From NCBI GenBank assembly GCA_014376805.1, contig JACMQU010000036.1, positions 1 through 64,000 on the forward strand: a stretch of 64,000 nt of DNA, given 5' to 3'. The notes beneath the pieces were generated by a model. That model did no database searches and was not told the origin of the DNA. It saw only the letters and a list, made by a program, of their open reading frames with translations. This document shows, in pieces, positions 53,821 to 63,626 of the stretch. Each line of letters opens with the position of its first letter. The first letter of the stretch is position 1. Source of the DNA: Bacteroidia bacterium (GTDB taxonomy: Bacteria > Bacteroidota > Bacteroidia > UKL13-3). A program made the position numbers and the translations under genes.

Positions 53821-54807
53821 TTACGCAAACGGGGCCACATATTTTGCGTCTGATGTATTTAAAGCATTTCGTACCCAGCGTCCGCGCTCTTCGGCCATTC
53901 TGCGCACAGCCAGCCGTTCAGCATTACAAGGTCCGCCGCCATTTATCACCCGTTTAAATTCCTCCCAGTCTGGTTCTGTATAATCCCATTTGCCATCCTC
54001 GTTTTTCTTAAGATTTACATCAGGAACATTTAAACCAAGGTCCCATATTTTGGGAACATACATGTTTAAAAATTGCTGACGCATATCGTCATTAGTCGCC
54101 ATTTTAACCTTCCAGCGCATCAAAATTTCAGTATGGCTGGAGATTTTATCTGAAGGTCCGAAAAAATGCATGATGGGGGGCCACCATCTGGTTAATGCCG
54201 CCTGAACCATTTCACGTTGTTTTGGGGTTCCTGTGGCAAGGGTTACAACATTATCATGTCCATATTTTAAATGAAAAGATTCTTCCGTGCAAATGCGGTC
54301 TAAGGCCCGTCCATAAGGCCCATAGCTTCCTTTTGCATTGGCAACCTGATTAATTATTGCTCCGGCATCTATTAACCAGGCAATAATGCAGGCATCAGCC
54401 CAAGTGTAGGCAGGGTAATTAAAAACGTTTGAGTATTTTGACTTACCGGTAATCAAATCATTAATCATAGCCTCCCTTGTTTTACCTAAGGTTTCAGCAG
54501 CACTGTAAAGCAATTGTGCATGGCCAACTTCATCCTGTACTTTAGCCATTAATGCAAGTTTGCGCTTAAAACCCGGAGCTCTTGTAATCCACGTTCCTTC
54601 GGGCAAAGCACCAATTATTTCGCTATGTCCGTGTTGTTCAATCATCCTTATTAATTGTTTGCGGTATTCTCGCGGCATCCAGTCTTTAGGTTCTATTTTT
54701 TCACCGCGCGCTACCCTGGCTTCAAATTCCTGCAATCTTTGCGGATCTTCTCCTTCCAAAATTCCCGCTGGTTTTTCTGTTGTGTCGATGTAAGCGTTAC
54801 CGTACAT
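53821..54807 (-). CDS. paaA: 1,2-phenylacetyl-CoA epoxidase subunit A (catalytic)
   Basis: The 328-residue diiron subunit has two ExxH-type metal blocks, [10 protein letters not shown] and [10 protein letters not shown], and opens QDEVGHAQ-style after the typical [20 protein letters not shown]. It carries out the oxygen-dependent epoxidation of phenylacetyl-CoA. A TetR gene on the same strand is 89 bases upstream. The iron-sulfur reductase PaaE and PaaD are not next to it. Confidence 0.95.
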   Translation of the reverse strand: MYGNAYIDTTEKPAGILEGEDPQRLQEFEARVARGEKIEPKDWMPREYRKQLIRMIEQHGHSEIIGALPEGTWITRAPGFKRKLALMAKVQDEVGHAQLLYSAAETLGKTREAMINDLITGKSKYSNVFNYPAYTWADACIIAWLIDAGAIINQVANAKGSYGPYGRALDRICTEESFHLKYGHDNVVTLATGTPKQREMVQAALTRWWPPIMHFFGPSDKISSHTEILMRWKVKMATNDDMRQQFLNMYVPKIWDLGLNVPDVNLKKNEDGKWDYTEPDWEEFKRVINGGGPCNAERLAVRRMAEERGRWVRNALNTSDAKYVAPFA

Positions 54808-54896
54808 AATTTATTTTATTTAGTATTATTCCTATTTTACCCGATACTAAGTTATCAGGCTTTTTAAAATCTTTTGTTTTAAAATTATAAGTTGGT

Positions 54897-55508
54897 TCAG
54901 GGCTTATAATAAATATCTGTTACAAACTTTTTACTTAAACCGCCCATTATAAAATCACTTATTTTTAGGGCAATCTCATCAGCTTGCATTTTGCCGGTAG
55001 GGGAGTACCACTCGTTAATCCAGTTAACACTGCTCATAATATTTAACACAGCGAATTTCTGATCAATGGCATCAAAAATGTCTTCATTAATGCCACTTTC
55101 TATTATATGCTTAAACCCATTTTCATAGTGGTTTCTCAACTCTTTAAAATCCTTAAGTGAAGTAGGTGATAAACTGCGCCATTCATTTAAAAACACAGCA
55201 CTTTGGTTTTGGTTAGAAGTTATAATATGAACATGATTTTTAATGGCCATTCTTAATTTTTCAGCAGCATTAAAATAAATATCATTTACCTCAGCAATTG
55301 CGGTAATAAATTTATCAGCCATTCCAAAACAAATAATTTCAAGAATTTCTTCTTTTGATTTTATATGGTGGTATAAGCTTGCTGCCTCAATATTAAGTTT
55401 AGTGGCAATATCCCTCATCGAAGTTGCGGAATAGCCTCTTTCTTTAAAAAGTAATGCAGCCGTATTCAAAATCTGCTCTTTCCGTTTGATATTCAGAGTT
55501 TCAGCCAT
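54897..55508 (-). CDS. TetR-family transcriptional regulator, probable paa regulator
   Basis: The 203-residue protein has an N-terminal helix-turn-helix (TSMRDIATKLNIEAASLYHH) and a helical ligand domain. Its place directly upstream of paaA and on the same strand suggests that it controls the paa genes (PaaR-like) in response to a CoA ester; this is inferred. Confidence 0.85.
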   Translation of the reverse strand: MAETLNIKRKEQILNTAALLFKERGYSATSMRDIATKLNIEAASLYHHIKSKEEILEIICFGMADKFITAIAEVNDIYFNAAEKLRMAIKNHVHIITSNQNQSAVFLNEWRSLSPTSLKDFKELRNHYENGFKHIIESGINEDIFDAIDQKFAVLNIMSSVNWINEWYSPTGKMQADEIALKISDFIMGGLSKKFVTDIYYKP

Positions 55509-55569
55509 AAACCTAACAATTGTTAGACAAATTTATAAAATCCTCATTATATAACAAATTTATTTATCT

Positions 55570-56790
55570 TTAATTTTCTGTTAGGTTTTTGATCACAATG
55601 GTAAACTTTGATCCTATGCCTTCTTTGCTACTAACTTCCAAGATTGCGTTATTCTTAGATAAAAGGCTTTGGCATAGCTTTAAACCAATGCCAATACCTT
55701 TTTCATTGCCGGTGCCATACGTGCTTAAATGATTCTTCTCATCAAACAGGGTTGCAAGGTTTTGGATAGATATACCACAACCGAAATCGCTTACGATAAT
55801 TCGTGCATTATTCTGAGTTTCTTCAGATGAAAGAATAATTTTACTGCCCGCTTTAGAAAATTTTATTGCATTGGTTAAAAGGTTACGGATTACAATTCTT
55901 AAAACTTCGGGTTCAATATAAGCCATTAAATTACTTTTAATATTATTATCAATGGTAATTTTCTTTTCTAAAGCAGTTTTTTCTAATTGTTTAACTTTAA
56001 CAGCAATAATTTCAGAAACGTCTTCTTTTTGAAGTACGGTTTTAAGTTCCGCAAACTCATTTTGAGACCAGTTTAATAAGTTGTCGAGCATCTCTGAAGC
56101 AACACTTACCTTTTCGTTTAATTTGGGCAGTATATTCAAAAGTTCAGATCTATCTGCATCAGTATCGTCAAACATTTCCAGTATTGATGAAATATTACGA
56201 AGAGGTGTTCTTAAATCATGGGCTACAATCGAAAATATTTTATTTTTGAGTTCATTGAGTACTTCAAGTTGTATTCTTTTATCCTCAAGTATATTGCCAA
56301 AGGCTATCTCTTTTTCAAGACTCATTTTTAGCTCCATTTGTTTTATAACCTGTTTCGAAAGTATCCTTAAGTTATCAAGTTGCTGTGCAGTTAAAATACG
56401 CGGAACCCTGTCTATTACACATAAAGTGCCAAGGTTAAAACCATCATGGGTTAAAAGAGGCATGCCTGCATAAAACCTTATATCGGGCTCACCTACAACT
56501 AATGGATTTTTATTAAACCTTTCATCTTTTGTAGCATCAGAAACGATGAAAATTTCATTATGCAGAATAGCATGGTGGCAAAAGGAAATTTCCCTGGGAG
56601 TTTCTGATACCGAAAGGCCTATTTTTGCTTTAAACCATTGCCTGTCTTCATCTATTAAAGAAATAAGTGAGATTGGCGTATTGCAAATGTTTGAAGCAAG
56701 CAATACAAGTTCATCAAAGTCATTTTCAGCCGGTGTATCCAATATATGATAAGTTGAAAGTTTCTCCAGTCTTTTTTTCTCTGATTCCAT
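55570..56790 (-). CDS. Soluble GAF-domain sensor histidine kinase
   Basis: The 406-residue protein has a GAF domain (about 20-155; LISLIDEDRQWFKAKIGLSV, SFCHHAILHN, YAGMPLLTHDGFNLGTLCVI), a dimerisation helix with phospho-His191 (SIVAHDLRTPL) and a GHKL ATPase domain (NLLTNAIKFSK, DFGCGI, GIGIGLKL). There is no membrane span. It would sense a cytoplasmic signal. No response regulator gene is adjacent. Confidence 0.92.
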   Translation of the reverse strand: MESEKKRLEKLSTYHILDTPAENDFDELVLLASNICNTPISLISLIDEDRQWFKAKIGLSVSETPREISFCHHAILHNEIFIVSDATKDERFNKNPLVVGEPDIRFYAGMPLLTHDGFNLGTLCVIDRVPRILTAQQLDNLRILSKQVIKQMELKMSLEKEIAFGNILEDKRIQLEVLNELKNKIFSIVAHDLRTPLRNISSILEMFDDTDADRSELLNILPKLNEKVSVASEMLDNLLNWSQNEFAELKTVLQKEDVSEIIAVKVKQLEKTALEKKITIDNNIKSNLMAYIEPEVLRIVIRNLLTNAIKFSKAGSKIILSSEETQNNARIIVSDFGCGISIQNLATLFDEKNHLSTYGTGNEKGIGIGLKLCQSLLSKNNAILEVSSKEGIGSKFTIVIKNLTEN

Positions 56791-56869
56791 TCCATTTATT
56801 TATTACAAAAGTACCCTAATTAAAGTATAAATTGCATATTAAGAGCGCAAATTAAAATAGGATTATGAA

Positions 56870-57577
56870 CTATTTTCCCAATATAAAAATACAAGGCTTC
56901 TTGTGTAAATCGGGTTTGTGTTTTTTCCATTCTAAAACTGTTTTGGTTCTAACCCAACCATTATTGCCGCTAACGGCACATCCAATGCAAAGTTTTGTTT
57001 GATCCAAACATTGTTGCAGTAAATCTTCCAAAACGTGATTGTTTCGATAAGGTGTCTCCATGAAAAGTTGTGTTAATCCGCCATACATGAGTGCCTCAAG
57101 AGCTTTTATTTTTTTTATTCGCATAGGCCTTTCTACCGGCAGGTAACCGCTAAAACTAAATTGCTGCCCGTTAAAACCGCTTGCCATTAAGGCCATCATC
57201 ATACTCGATGCTCCGGGTAAGGCAATTACTTCAATATTTTTTTGTTGAGCCAATGCCACCAAGTCTGAACCGGGATCGGCAATGCAAGGTAATCCGGCAT
57301 CACTTATAATTCCGGCATCCTCATTTTCAAGTGCTTTTAACAACCCGGCAATTTCAATTTTAGGAGTATGTTCATTTAATAACCATATCTGCAATTCCTG
57401 TTGAGAATGTTGTATGTTTAATCTTTTGATAAGAGCCCGACCCTGTTTTTCATTTTCTACTACAAAATTTCGCAGTTGATGAACCATTTTTCGCACCATT
57501 TCTGCTATGAATTCATCGGGATTATCTTCACTTAAAAAGTTAGGAATCAGATAAAGTTTACCGTAGTTGTTTGACAT
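56870..57577 (-). CDS. SAM-dependent methyltransferase, RsmI-like
   Basis: The 235-residue protein has the tetrapyrrole-methylase fold: GKLYLIPNFL at the start, ISDAGLPCIADPGSDLV, ALPGASSMMMALMASGF and ETPYRNNHVLEDLL. These resemble RsmI, which 2'-O-methylates C1402 of 16S rRNA, but the N-terminal NSxD region is different and the helper LYxxE motif is diverged. A subgroup common in Bacteroidota is likely; rRNA as the substrate is inferred. Confidence 0.85.
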   Translation of the reverse strand: MSNNYGKLYLIPNFLSEDNPDEFIAEMVRKMVHQLRNFVVENEKQGRALIKRLNIQHSQQELQIWLLNEHTPKIEIAGLLKALENEDAGIISDAGLPCIADPGSDLVALAQQKNIEVIALPGASSMMMALMASGFNGQQFSFSGYLPVERPMRIKKIKALEALMYGGLTQLFMETPYRNNHVLEDLLQQCLDQTKLCIGCAVSGNNGWVRTKTVLEWKKHKPDLHKKPCIFILGK

Positions 57578-57624
57578 GTTTTTATAAGCTATTGATTATT
57601 ATAAAGTTAAAACTATAAAAATAA

Positions 57625-57657
57625 TTTGATTTTTTGAAAAATACCCCCTTATTTTTG
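57625..57657 (+). promoter_or_regulatory. Promoter of the PpiD-like gene
   Basis: TTTG (57625-57628), a 21-base spacer and TATTTTTG (57650-57657). The ATG follows 20 bases later. Confidence 0.65.
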
Positions 57658-57677
57658 CGCTTCGTAAAATTTTATAG

Positions 57678-59795
57678 ATGGCAATATTAACAAAAATTAG
57701 AAACAGGTCAGGATTAGCTATTGGAGCAGTCGGTTTAGCCTTAGGTTTATTCGTTGTTTCTGATGCATTAAACTCGAGCTCAGGAATGTTTGGTAATGGC
57801 AACAGAACCAATAATGTTGGGGTAATAGATGGAGAAAGTATTGGTATAAAACAGTTTGAAGATAAACTGGATTATAATACTGCCAACTTTAAAAAAAGAA
57901 CGCAACAGGAAAATCTTGATGAGGCTACCCGTGGACAAGTTCGTGAGCAAACATGGAATCAGATGTTACAGGATTACATGATGTCTAAAGAATATAAAGA
58001 CCTGGGCATTTCCATGAGTGAGGATGAACTGGCTGATGTTCTGTACGGTAATAATGTTCATCCGCAAATAAAACAATCATTTACAGATCCGGCAAACGGG
58101 CAGTTTGATGTTAATAATGTTAAACGTTACTTAAAAGGTTTGGATCAAAAAAACGAAGCGGAGAGAACACAATGGAAAGATTTTGAAGATTATATTGTAA
58201 CAGAAACTCTGCAAAAAAAATATGCCAGTCTGCTTAAAAAGGGAGTATATGTAACAACTTTTGAAGCTAAAAAAGTTTACCTGGCAAGGAATAAAAGCGC
58301 TGAATTAAATTTTGTGGCTTTGGCTTATACAACTATTGCTGATTCATCAATAAAAACTGATGATGGTGACCTGAAATCTTATTTCAAAAAAAATATGGAT
58401 AAGTACAAAGAGCGTGAGAACAGTCGTAAGTTGGAATTTGTAGTATGGGATTTTGCACCCACCTCTGATGATAGTGCTGTAGTGAAAAAATGGGCTATGG
58501 ATCAGTTAGAGCAATTTAGAGTAACAGATAATGATACTGCTTATGTTGATTTAAACGGGGATACTAAATTTGATGCAGTGGCAAAACCACGCAGTGCTTA
58601 TCCTGAAGAGGTTCAGGCACGTTTATTTTCCGACTCAGTAGGTACCGTTATAGGGCCAGTTTTTAAGGATGGAAAATATAAAATATATAAAATTTCAGGG
58701 ATCAAACAAGATACAACTTATAATATGCGTGCAAGTCATATTCTGCTTAAGGTGGAAGGTTCAACTAACGCTGATACGGCAGCAGCTAAAAAGAAAGCTA
58801 CCGATATTTTAACACGTATTAAGGGCGGAGAAGACTTTTCAATGTTGGCTATGCAATTTGGAACCGATGGTACTAAAGATAAAGGGGGTGACCTGGGTTG
58901 GTTTGCAGAAGGACAAATGGTAAAGGAATTTAATGATGCCATAAAAAATGGTAAAAAGGGTGATCAGTTTGTTTTAAAAACACAATTTGGTTTCCATGTT
59001 ATTAAGATTACTGAAGATAAAACTAAAAAACAGGTAACCGCGGGTATATTGGAACGCGCCATTGAAGCAAGTGAAAAAACATCTTCGATAGCTTATAATG
59101 AAGCCAGCCAGTTTGCATCCACCAGCCAGAATGTGGAAGATTTTAATAAGAACTGCGAAGAAAAGAAAATCACTAAAAGAGTTGCTGAGTTTGTACGCGA
59201 AACAGATAATTTTTTACCGGGTTATAATGAAGCAAGAGAAGCTGTTCGCTGGGCATTTAATGCTAAAGTGGGAGATGTAAGTGAAGTGATAAATGTGGGC
59301 AATGATAAATATGTTATTGCTACCTTAACAACTATTCGCGAAAAAGGAAAAGCTAATTTTGACGCAGCTAAAGAACGTGTTATTACTGATTATCGTAAAG
59401 ATAAAAAGGGCGAACAATTGATGGATAAATTAAAAACAGCGATGGAAGGTAACACCACTTTAGATGCAGTAAGTCGTAAAATTAACCAGGCAGTTACACC
59501 CGTAGCTTCACAAACTTTTGAAAACCCAAGTATTCCTTATGTAGGCTTTGATCCAATCTTTGCAGGTATGGTGGCGGGTACCACTGCTACTAATAAATTA
59601 CTGGGTCCTGTAAAAGGAGACGCTGCAGTATATGCGTATCTGGTAACTAAAATATCAAACGGGCCAGAAACAAAAGAATATGGCCCGCAAAAAGCAGAAC
59701 TTACCGGAGCTTTACAACAGAAACTGGAGTATGGCTATTTTGAAGTTTTAAAAGAGATAAGGAATGTAAAAGATAACAGGTACATGTTTTATTAA
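57678..59795 (+). CDS. PpiD/SurA-like periplasmic peptidyl-prolyl isomerase
   Basis: The 705-residue protein is anchored by an N-terminal span (about 12-32). A SurA_N-type region (about 45-240) is followed by a parvulin domain (about 350-455; MRASHILLKVEG, GGDLGWFAEGQMVKEFNDAI, TQFGFHVIKIT) and a long C-terminal chaperone part (VITDYRKDKKGEQLMDKLK). It would help outer-membrane and secreted proteins to fold in the periplasm. The alpha/beta hydrolase gene starts 12 bases later and is probably co-transcribed. Confidence 0.9.
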   Translation: MAILTKIRNRSGLAIGAVGLALGLFVVSDALNSSSGMFGNGNRTNNVGVIDGESIGIKQFEDKLDYNTANFKKRTQQENLDEATRGQVREQTWNQMLQDYMMSKEYKDLGISMSEDELADVLYGNNVHPQIKQSFTDPANGQFDVNNVKRYLKGLDQKNEAERTQWKDFEDYIVTETLQKKYASLLKKGVYVTTFEAKKVYLARNKSAELNFVALAYTTIADSSIKTDDGDLKSYFKKNMDKYKERENSRKLEFVVWDFAPTSDDSAVVKKWAMDQLEQFRVTDNDTAYVDLNGDTKFDAVAKPRSAYPEEVQARLFSDSVGTVIGPVFKDGKYKIYKISGIKQDTTYNMRASHILLKVEGSTNADTAAAKKKATDILTRIKGGEDFSMLAMQFGTDGTKDKGGDLGWFAEGQMVKEFNDAIKNGKKGDQFVLKTQFGFHVIKITEDKTKKQVTAGILERAIEASEKTSSIAYNEASQFASTSQNVEDFNKNCEEKKITKRVAEFVRETDNFLPGYNEAREAVRWAFNAKVGDVSEVINVGNDKYVIATLTTIREKGKANFDAAKERVITDYRKDKKGEQLMDKLKTAMEGNTTLDAVSRKINQAVTPVASQTFENPSIPYVGFDPIFAGMVAGTTATNKLLGPVKGDAAVYAYLVTKISNGPETKEYGPQKAELTGALQQKLEYGYFEVLKEIRNVKDNRYMFY

Positions 59796-59807
59796 TTTAT
59801 ATTTCAA

Positions 59808-60569
59808 ATGCTAAAATATTTTAGTTACGGATCAGGCACGCAAACAATTGTGCTGATTCATGGCTTTTGCGAAAACAACACCTGCTTTAACCAGCAGGTG
59901 TTGTTTTTTAAACCCACCCATTCGGTAATAACTGTTGATTTGCCGGGCTTTGGAGGAAGCGAAGTTCAAGCAGGTGTTACTATTGACGAAATGGCCTTAG
60001 AGGTGGCACTTGTATTAAAGCATTTAGGGGTAAATAAATGCACTTTGTTTGGGCATAGCATGGGTGGTTATGTTACATTGGCCTTTGCAGAATTATATCC
60101 TCAAGTGTTAAAAGGTTTTGGTTTGATCCATTCAACTGCTTTGCCAGACAATACAGAAAGAATAGAGAAACGAAAACAAAGTATTGGCTTCATTGAAAAA
60201 AATGGGAAAGAGGCATATATCAATAATTTTATTCCCGGGTTATTTGCTGAAAATAACAAATCTAAACTATATGTACAGGATTTTATTAATGAAGCACTTA
60301 CAGGGCCGCAGGAAGGAATTACACTGGCCCTTAAGGCCATGATGAACAGGCCTGACAGAATTAAAATTTTAGAAGAAAGCAAGATACCTGTATTTTTTGG
60401 GATAGGTAAAAACGATCAGTTGATTTCTGAAGATGTCATGCTTAAGCAAGCTTCAATTTGCAAGCAATCTCAGGTTTGTTACCTGCAAGATTCAGCGCAT
60501 ATGAGTATGGTTGAAGAAAGTGATAAGTTGAATGAATCAATGGCGGAATTTTTAAATGATATTTGGTAA
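59808..60569 (+). CDS. Alpha/beta hydrolase
   Basis: The 253-residue cytoplasmic protein has the oxyanion motif IHGFCENN (18-25), nucleophile elbow GHSMGGY, acidic position FGIGKNDQLIS and final His in DSAHMSMVEE. This is a complete Ser-Asp-His triad. The substrate is not evident; related proteins include esterases and MenH-like enzymes. Confidence 0.88.
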   Translation: MLKYFSYGSGTQTIVLIHGFCENNTCFNQQVLFFKPTHSVITVDLPGFGGSEVQAGVTIDEMALEVALVLKHLGVNKCTLFGHSMGGYVTLAFAELYPQVLKGFGLIHSTALPDNTERIEKRKQSIGFIEKNGKEAYINNFIPGLFAENNKSKLYVQDFINEALTGPQEGITLALKAMMNRPDRIKILEESKIPVFFGIGKNDQLISEDVMLKQASICKQSQVCYLQDSAHMSMVEESDKLNESMAEFLNDIW

Positions 60570-60699
60570 ACGGCTTGTTTAAAAATGTTTTAAATTAAAA
60601 CCTAAGCAGCTGTTTTTAATTCCTGGAATCTGCTACAGTTGCCAATGCAACCAGCAATATGGATAGGCATTTCTTTTTTTTCTTAATTGAGGATACAGT

Positions 60700-62655
60700 T
60701 TAATTTCCGCAACTTCTAATCGCTCTCATTACAATTAGCAAATCCTTTTCAACTGAGTAATCTTTGGCGTACAGAAAGTTTAATTTTTGAATTGTAACCG
60801 GATTATAAATTCTGCCACTTTCTGCATCAAGCGGACTAACAACACCCGCCTTTAAAGAAGGAAGCAATTTAATATTATCGGCCATGGCATAGCTTACCCA
60901 TGTTTTTTGGCCGCTTATTACCTGAAAAATATTATGGAAAAAGTTAATACGCTGCCTTACAAAAAGAATAAGTAAAGGTGAAAAGGTAAGCATTAAAAAT
61001 CCTGCAGCAATATCAAACATGCGTTTCTTTTGTTGCTCAAATGCTTTGGCTAACTTCAGGTTAATTTCAATTGTATAAAAATCTCCCGGCGTGTTTTTAT
61101 TGTTACTTCCAATAATGAATAAACTTTCTTCGGGCACAATTTTATACATGATATCTTTTTGTGTAATAATGCCCATCCACTCTATAATGCGGCTGGCAGC
61201 AAGGTCTTTACTACAGAAGATAATTTCTTCAACCCCAAACAAGGCTACAATCTCTGTTAGCTGGTTTACCTGGCCCAGGTAATGACTGTCTTCGCTATTA
61301 GGTTCAACCGATACATAACCAAGATAATCGCTCTTTGATTTTGATTTTACCAACAGATCCTGTACCCGTTCCACTTCAGATTTATTGCCTACAATGATTG
61401 TCTTTAGATGACTGCTCATATTAAAACTAAAGCGGCCATAAGTGAACCAGTATATAAACACCCGGATAAGATATGCGCCCGTAATTGCAGCCCCAGCCCC
61501 CAGCAAAATAATGGCTCTGGAAAAACGGTAGGGTTCACCAACGAATGCATAAAAAACGGCAATGGCAAGCGTACCAAATGCAATGCCTTTAACCACACTA
61601 AAAAAAGTTTTACGCTTATTATAAGACCCTGCCAGAAATAATCCTGTTAGCCAGAGTAAAGTATAAACGAGGCTGTTAGTGTAAACCACTTCTGATGGAT
61701 AGCCTAAAGGTGTATCATATTTTAGATTTGACCAGAAACTAACCAGCAGTGCAAGGCTTGTAAAAATAACAGTAAAATCAACAAGTGGAATAAAAATTCT
61801 GGCCGTGATACGGCTAATTAAAGCGGCAAAAGCCCTCAGGTAAATGGCAATATTTATGAGTGCACTAAAATTACGGGCAAGCTTTTTTGAATAGTGTTTT
61901 TTGGCAAAGATAACCATTGCCTTATAAAAGGTAAATACAAAATTTATACTTGTTTTCTTAGTGCTTTCACCTTTGTAATGAATGATGGTGGTTTCGGGGA
62001 AATAATAATTCTTATATCCGGCTTTGTTAATGCAATAGCTTAAATCTATATCTTCGCCATACATAAAATAATCTTCATCAAGTAAACCAACCTGCTTTAA
62101 AACATCATGCCTTATCATCATAAAAGCACCGGCCAATACCTCCACCGGATTTATTTCATCTTTATTTAAAAAACCTAAATGATATTTTCCAAAGCGACGG
62201 GATTTAGGAAAGATAGCAGCTAGGCCACTGATCTTATAAAAAGCCACTTCGGGAGTGGGCAAACCACGTTTTGATTCAGGTAAAAATTTGCCGGAACCGT
62301 CAATCATCTTAACACCAACACTTCCGGCATCCGGGGTGTTGTCCATAAAACCAATAACTTTGGTAAAGCAATCTTCTTCAATAACAGTATCGGGGTTTAG
62401 CAACAAAACATATTTACCCGTTGCAATTTTTATTGCCTGGTTATTAGCTTTGGCAAATCCAAAATTATATTTGTTTTCTAGGAGGATTACTTCAGGGAAA
62501 AGGTGTTTTACCATTTCACAACTGCCATCAACCGAGTTATTATCTACAACAAAAACTTCGGCTTTTAAACCCATACAAGCTTTACGCACCGCATGTAATG
62601 CCTGTTCAAGAAAATATTTTACGTTATAATTTACAATTACTACAGAAAGCTGCAT
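60700..62655 (-). CDS. GT2 glycosyltransferase fused to a membrane and degenerate sugar-phosphate-transferase-like region
   Basis: I chose the start at 62655 (MQLSVVIVNYNVKYF), the normal opening of WbbL-type GT2 enzymes; the frame to 62799 adds 48 low-complexity residues. The GT2 domain (1-250) has FVVDNNSVDG, LLLNPDTVIE and FMYGEDIDLS. Then come four or five spans (about 285-405) and a NAD-fold-like part (about 415-515). Residues 543-651 begin like a polyprenyl-phosphate sugar transferase (KRMFDIAAGFLMLTFSPLLI) and end like one (GVVSPLDAE, LNFLYAKDYSVEKDLLIVMR), but its catalytic middle is missing. It probably makes a surface glycan, the second half serving as membrane scaffold. Confidence 0.8.
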   Translation of the reverse strand: MQLSVVIVNYNVKYFLEQALHAVRKACMGLKAEVFVVDNNSVDGSCEMVKHLFPEVILLENKYNFGFAKANNQAIKIATGKYVLLLNPDTVIEEDCFTKVIGFMDNTPDAGSVGVKMIDGSGKFLPESKRGLPTPEVAFYKISGLAAIFPKSRRFGKYHLGFLNKDEINPVEVLAGAFMMIRHDVLKQVGLLDEDYFMYGEDIDLSYCINKAGYKNYYFPETTIIHYKGESTKKTSINFVFTFYKAMVIFAKKHYSKKLARNFSALINIAIYLRAFAALISRITARIFIPLVDFTVIFTSLALLVSFWSNLKYDTPLGYPSEVVYTNSLVYTLLWLTGLFLAGSYNKRKTFFSVVKGIAFGTLAIAVFYAFVGEPYRFSRAIILLGAGAAITGAYLIRVFIYWFTYGRFSFNMSSHLKTIIVGNKSEVERVQDLLVKSKSKSDYLGYVSVEPNSEDSHYLGQVNQLTEIVALFGVEEIIFCSKDLAASRIIEWMGIITQKDIMYKIVPEESLFIIGSNNKNTPGDFYTIEINLKLAKAFEQQKKRMFDIAAGFLMLTFSPLLILFVRQRINFFHNIFQVISGQKTWVSYAMADNIKLLPSLKAGVVSPLDAESGRIYNPVTIQKLNFLYAKDYSVEKDLLIVMRAIRSCGN

Positions 62656-62918
62656 AGAAAGATGGAACGAAAATAAGTGTTTGTGTATTGTATTAAAATT
62701 AAAGTTGAATTTAAATTTAGCACAAATTATACATTCTATACCGATGCTACCAAATAAAAATGTAGTATTTAAATTTTTTTTTAATAAGCCTTTCATCAAT
62801 TCAAATATTCATTTCAGCTACTAAAATATTCATTTCATCTAAAAAATATTTAAGGTGGCTGTAACTTAATGAATATTTGCTTCGTTATATTATTGAAAAC
62901 AAAAAATTATCACAACTT

Positions 62919-63275
62919 ATGAAGCTATTTAATTTCGTATTATTAAACATGCTGCTTTTAGGCGGCCTATCCTTATCAACTTGCAACAAAGCTAATGCAG
63001 CAGAGCGCCCTGAGGCTAAAAAAATTAAAGCAATCTGCACCGAGATCAAAGAAAAAGTTCCTTATCCTGATGAATTACTTAACCTGAAACTTAATGAAAA
63101 AGTAATAGTGGAATTTAAGGTAAAAGAGGATAAAACTATTGAAGTAATTGCTGTTGAAACATTAAATAATTTTCTTAAATTATATGTTAAAAAACAGCTC
63201 GAAAATATTCAATTAAACAACCTTGAAGGGGTAGAAGGGAAAACTTTACAGCTAATGCTTTTATTTACGAACTAA
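62919..63275 (+). CDS. Small secreted protein of unknown function
   Basis: I chose the ATG at 62919 (MKLFNFVLLNMLLLGG) over the TTG at 62877. The 118-residue protein has a signal peptide with a possible lipobox (SLSTC) or a cleavage at NAAERP. The mature part (KVPYPDELLNLKLNEKVIVE, then KEDKTIEVIAVETLNNFLK) resembles the two-strand core of TonB C-terminal domains, but the match is weak. It faces rightwards, divergent from the GT2 gene. Confidence 0.65.
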   Translation: MKLFNFVLLNMLLLGGLSLSTCNKANAAERPEAKKIKAICTEIKEKVPYPDELLNLKLNEKVIVEFKVKEDKTIEVIAVETLNNFLKLYVKKQLENIQLNNLEGVEGKTLQLMLLFTN

Positions 63276-63295
63276 AATTTAAGGGGTCTTAGGCA

Positions 63296-63436
63296 ATGTT
63301 TAAAAATGTTGATCCAACAGTAGATTTGGTTAGAACAACCTTTTTAGTAAAACGGCCTTTACTAATATTAAAAAAGATTGAGGTGCCAGGGTACATCTCT
63401 TTTTCTCATGAACATTTTACATTTACATTACCTTAA
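63296..63436 (+). CDS. Possible 46-residue micro-protein
   Basis: The frame begins with ATG 21 bases after the upstream stop and finishes at the base of a terminator hairpin. The peptide is basic and hydrophobic (LVRTTFLVKRPLLILKKIEV), with no known family. Frame conservation elsewhere would be needed to accept it. Confidence 0.2.
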   Translation: MFKNVDPTVDLVRTTFLVKRPLLILKKIEVPGYISFSHEHFTFTLP

Positions 63437-63476
63437 AAAACCATTTCGCTGAGCACGGAATGGTTTTTGTTTTTTA
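63436..63476 (+). terminator. Strong intrinsic terminator
   Basis: AAAAACCATTTCG and CGGAATGGTTTTT pair over about 13 bp, with loop CTGAGCA and a TGTTTTTT tail (to 63476). It would end transcription from the small secreted protein gene, and because A runs precede the stem it may also act leftwards. Confidence 0.8.
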
Positions 63477-63626
63477 GAATTTATGTGTGGCACAATTAGT
63501 TCAAATGCTGTATTGGATAAATGAAGTCGGTTTTACATTTTTTTTAAATAAAAAGGGAACTGATAGGTTTTTATTATGTTTTAAAAAACAACACTTATAG
63601 CTTAAAAAATATATTAAATGAAAGGA

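Larger units (their letters stand above)
63276..63626. other. Intergenic region with terminator and one short open frame
   Basis: A 46-codon frame (63296-63436; MFKNVDPTVDLVRTTFLVKR onward) ends exactly where a strong terminator begins. It may be a real micro-protein or chance, and I see no clear start signal. The stretch from 63477 to 63626 shows nothing. Confidence 0.4.
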
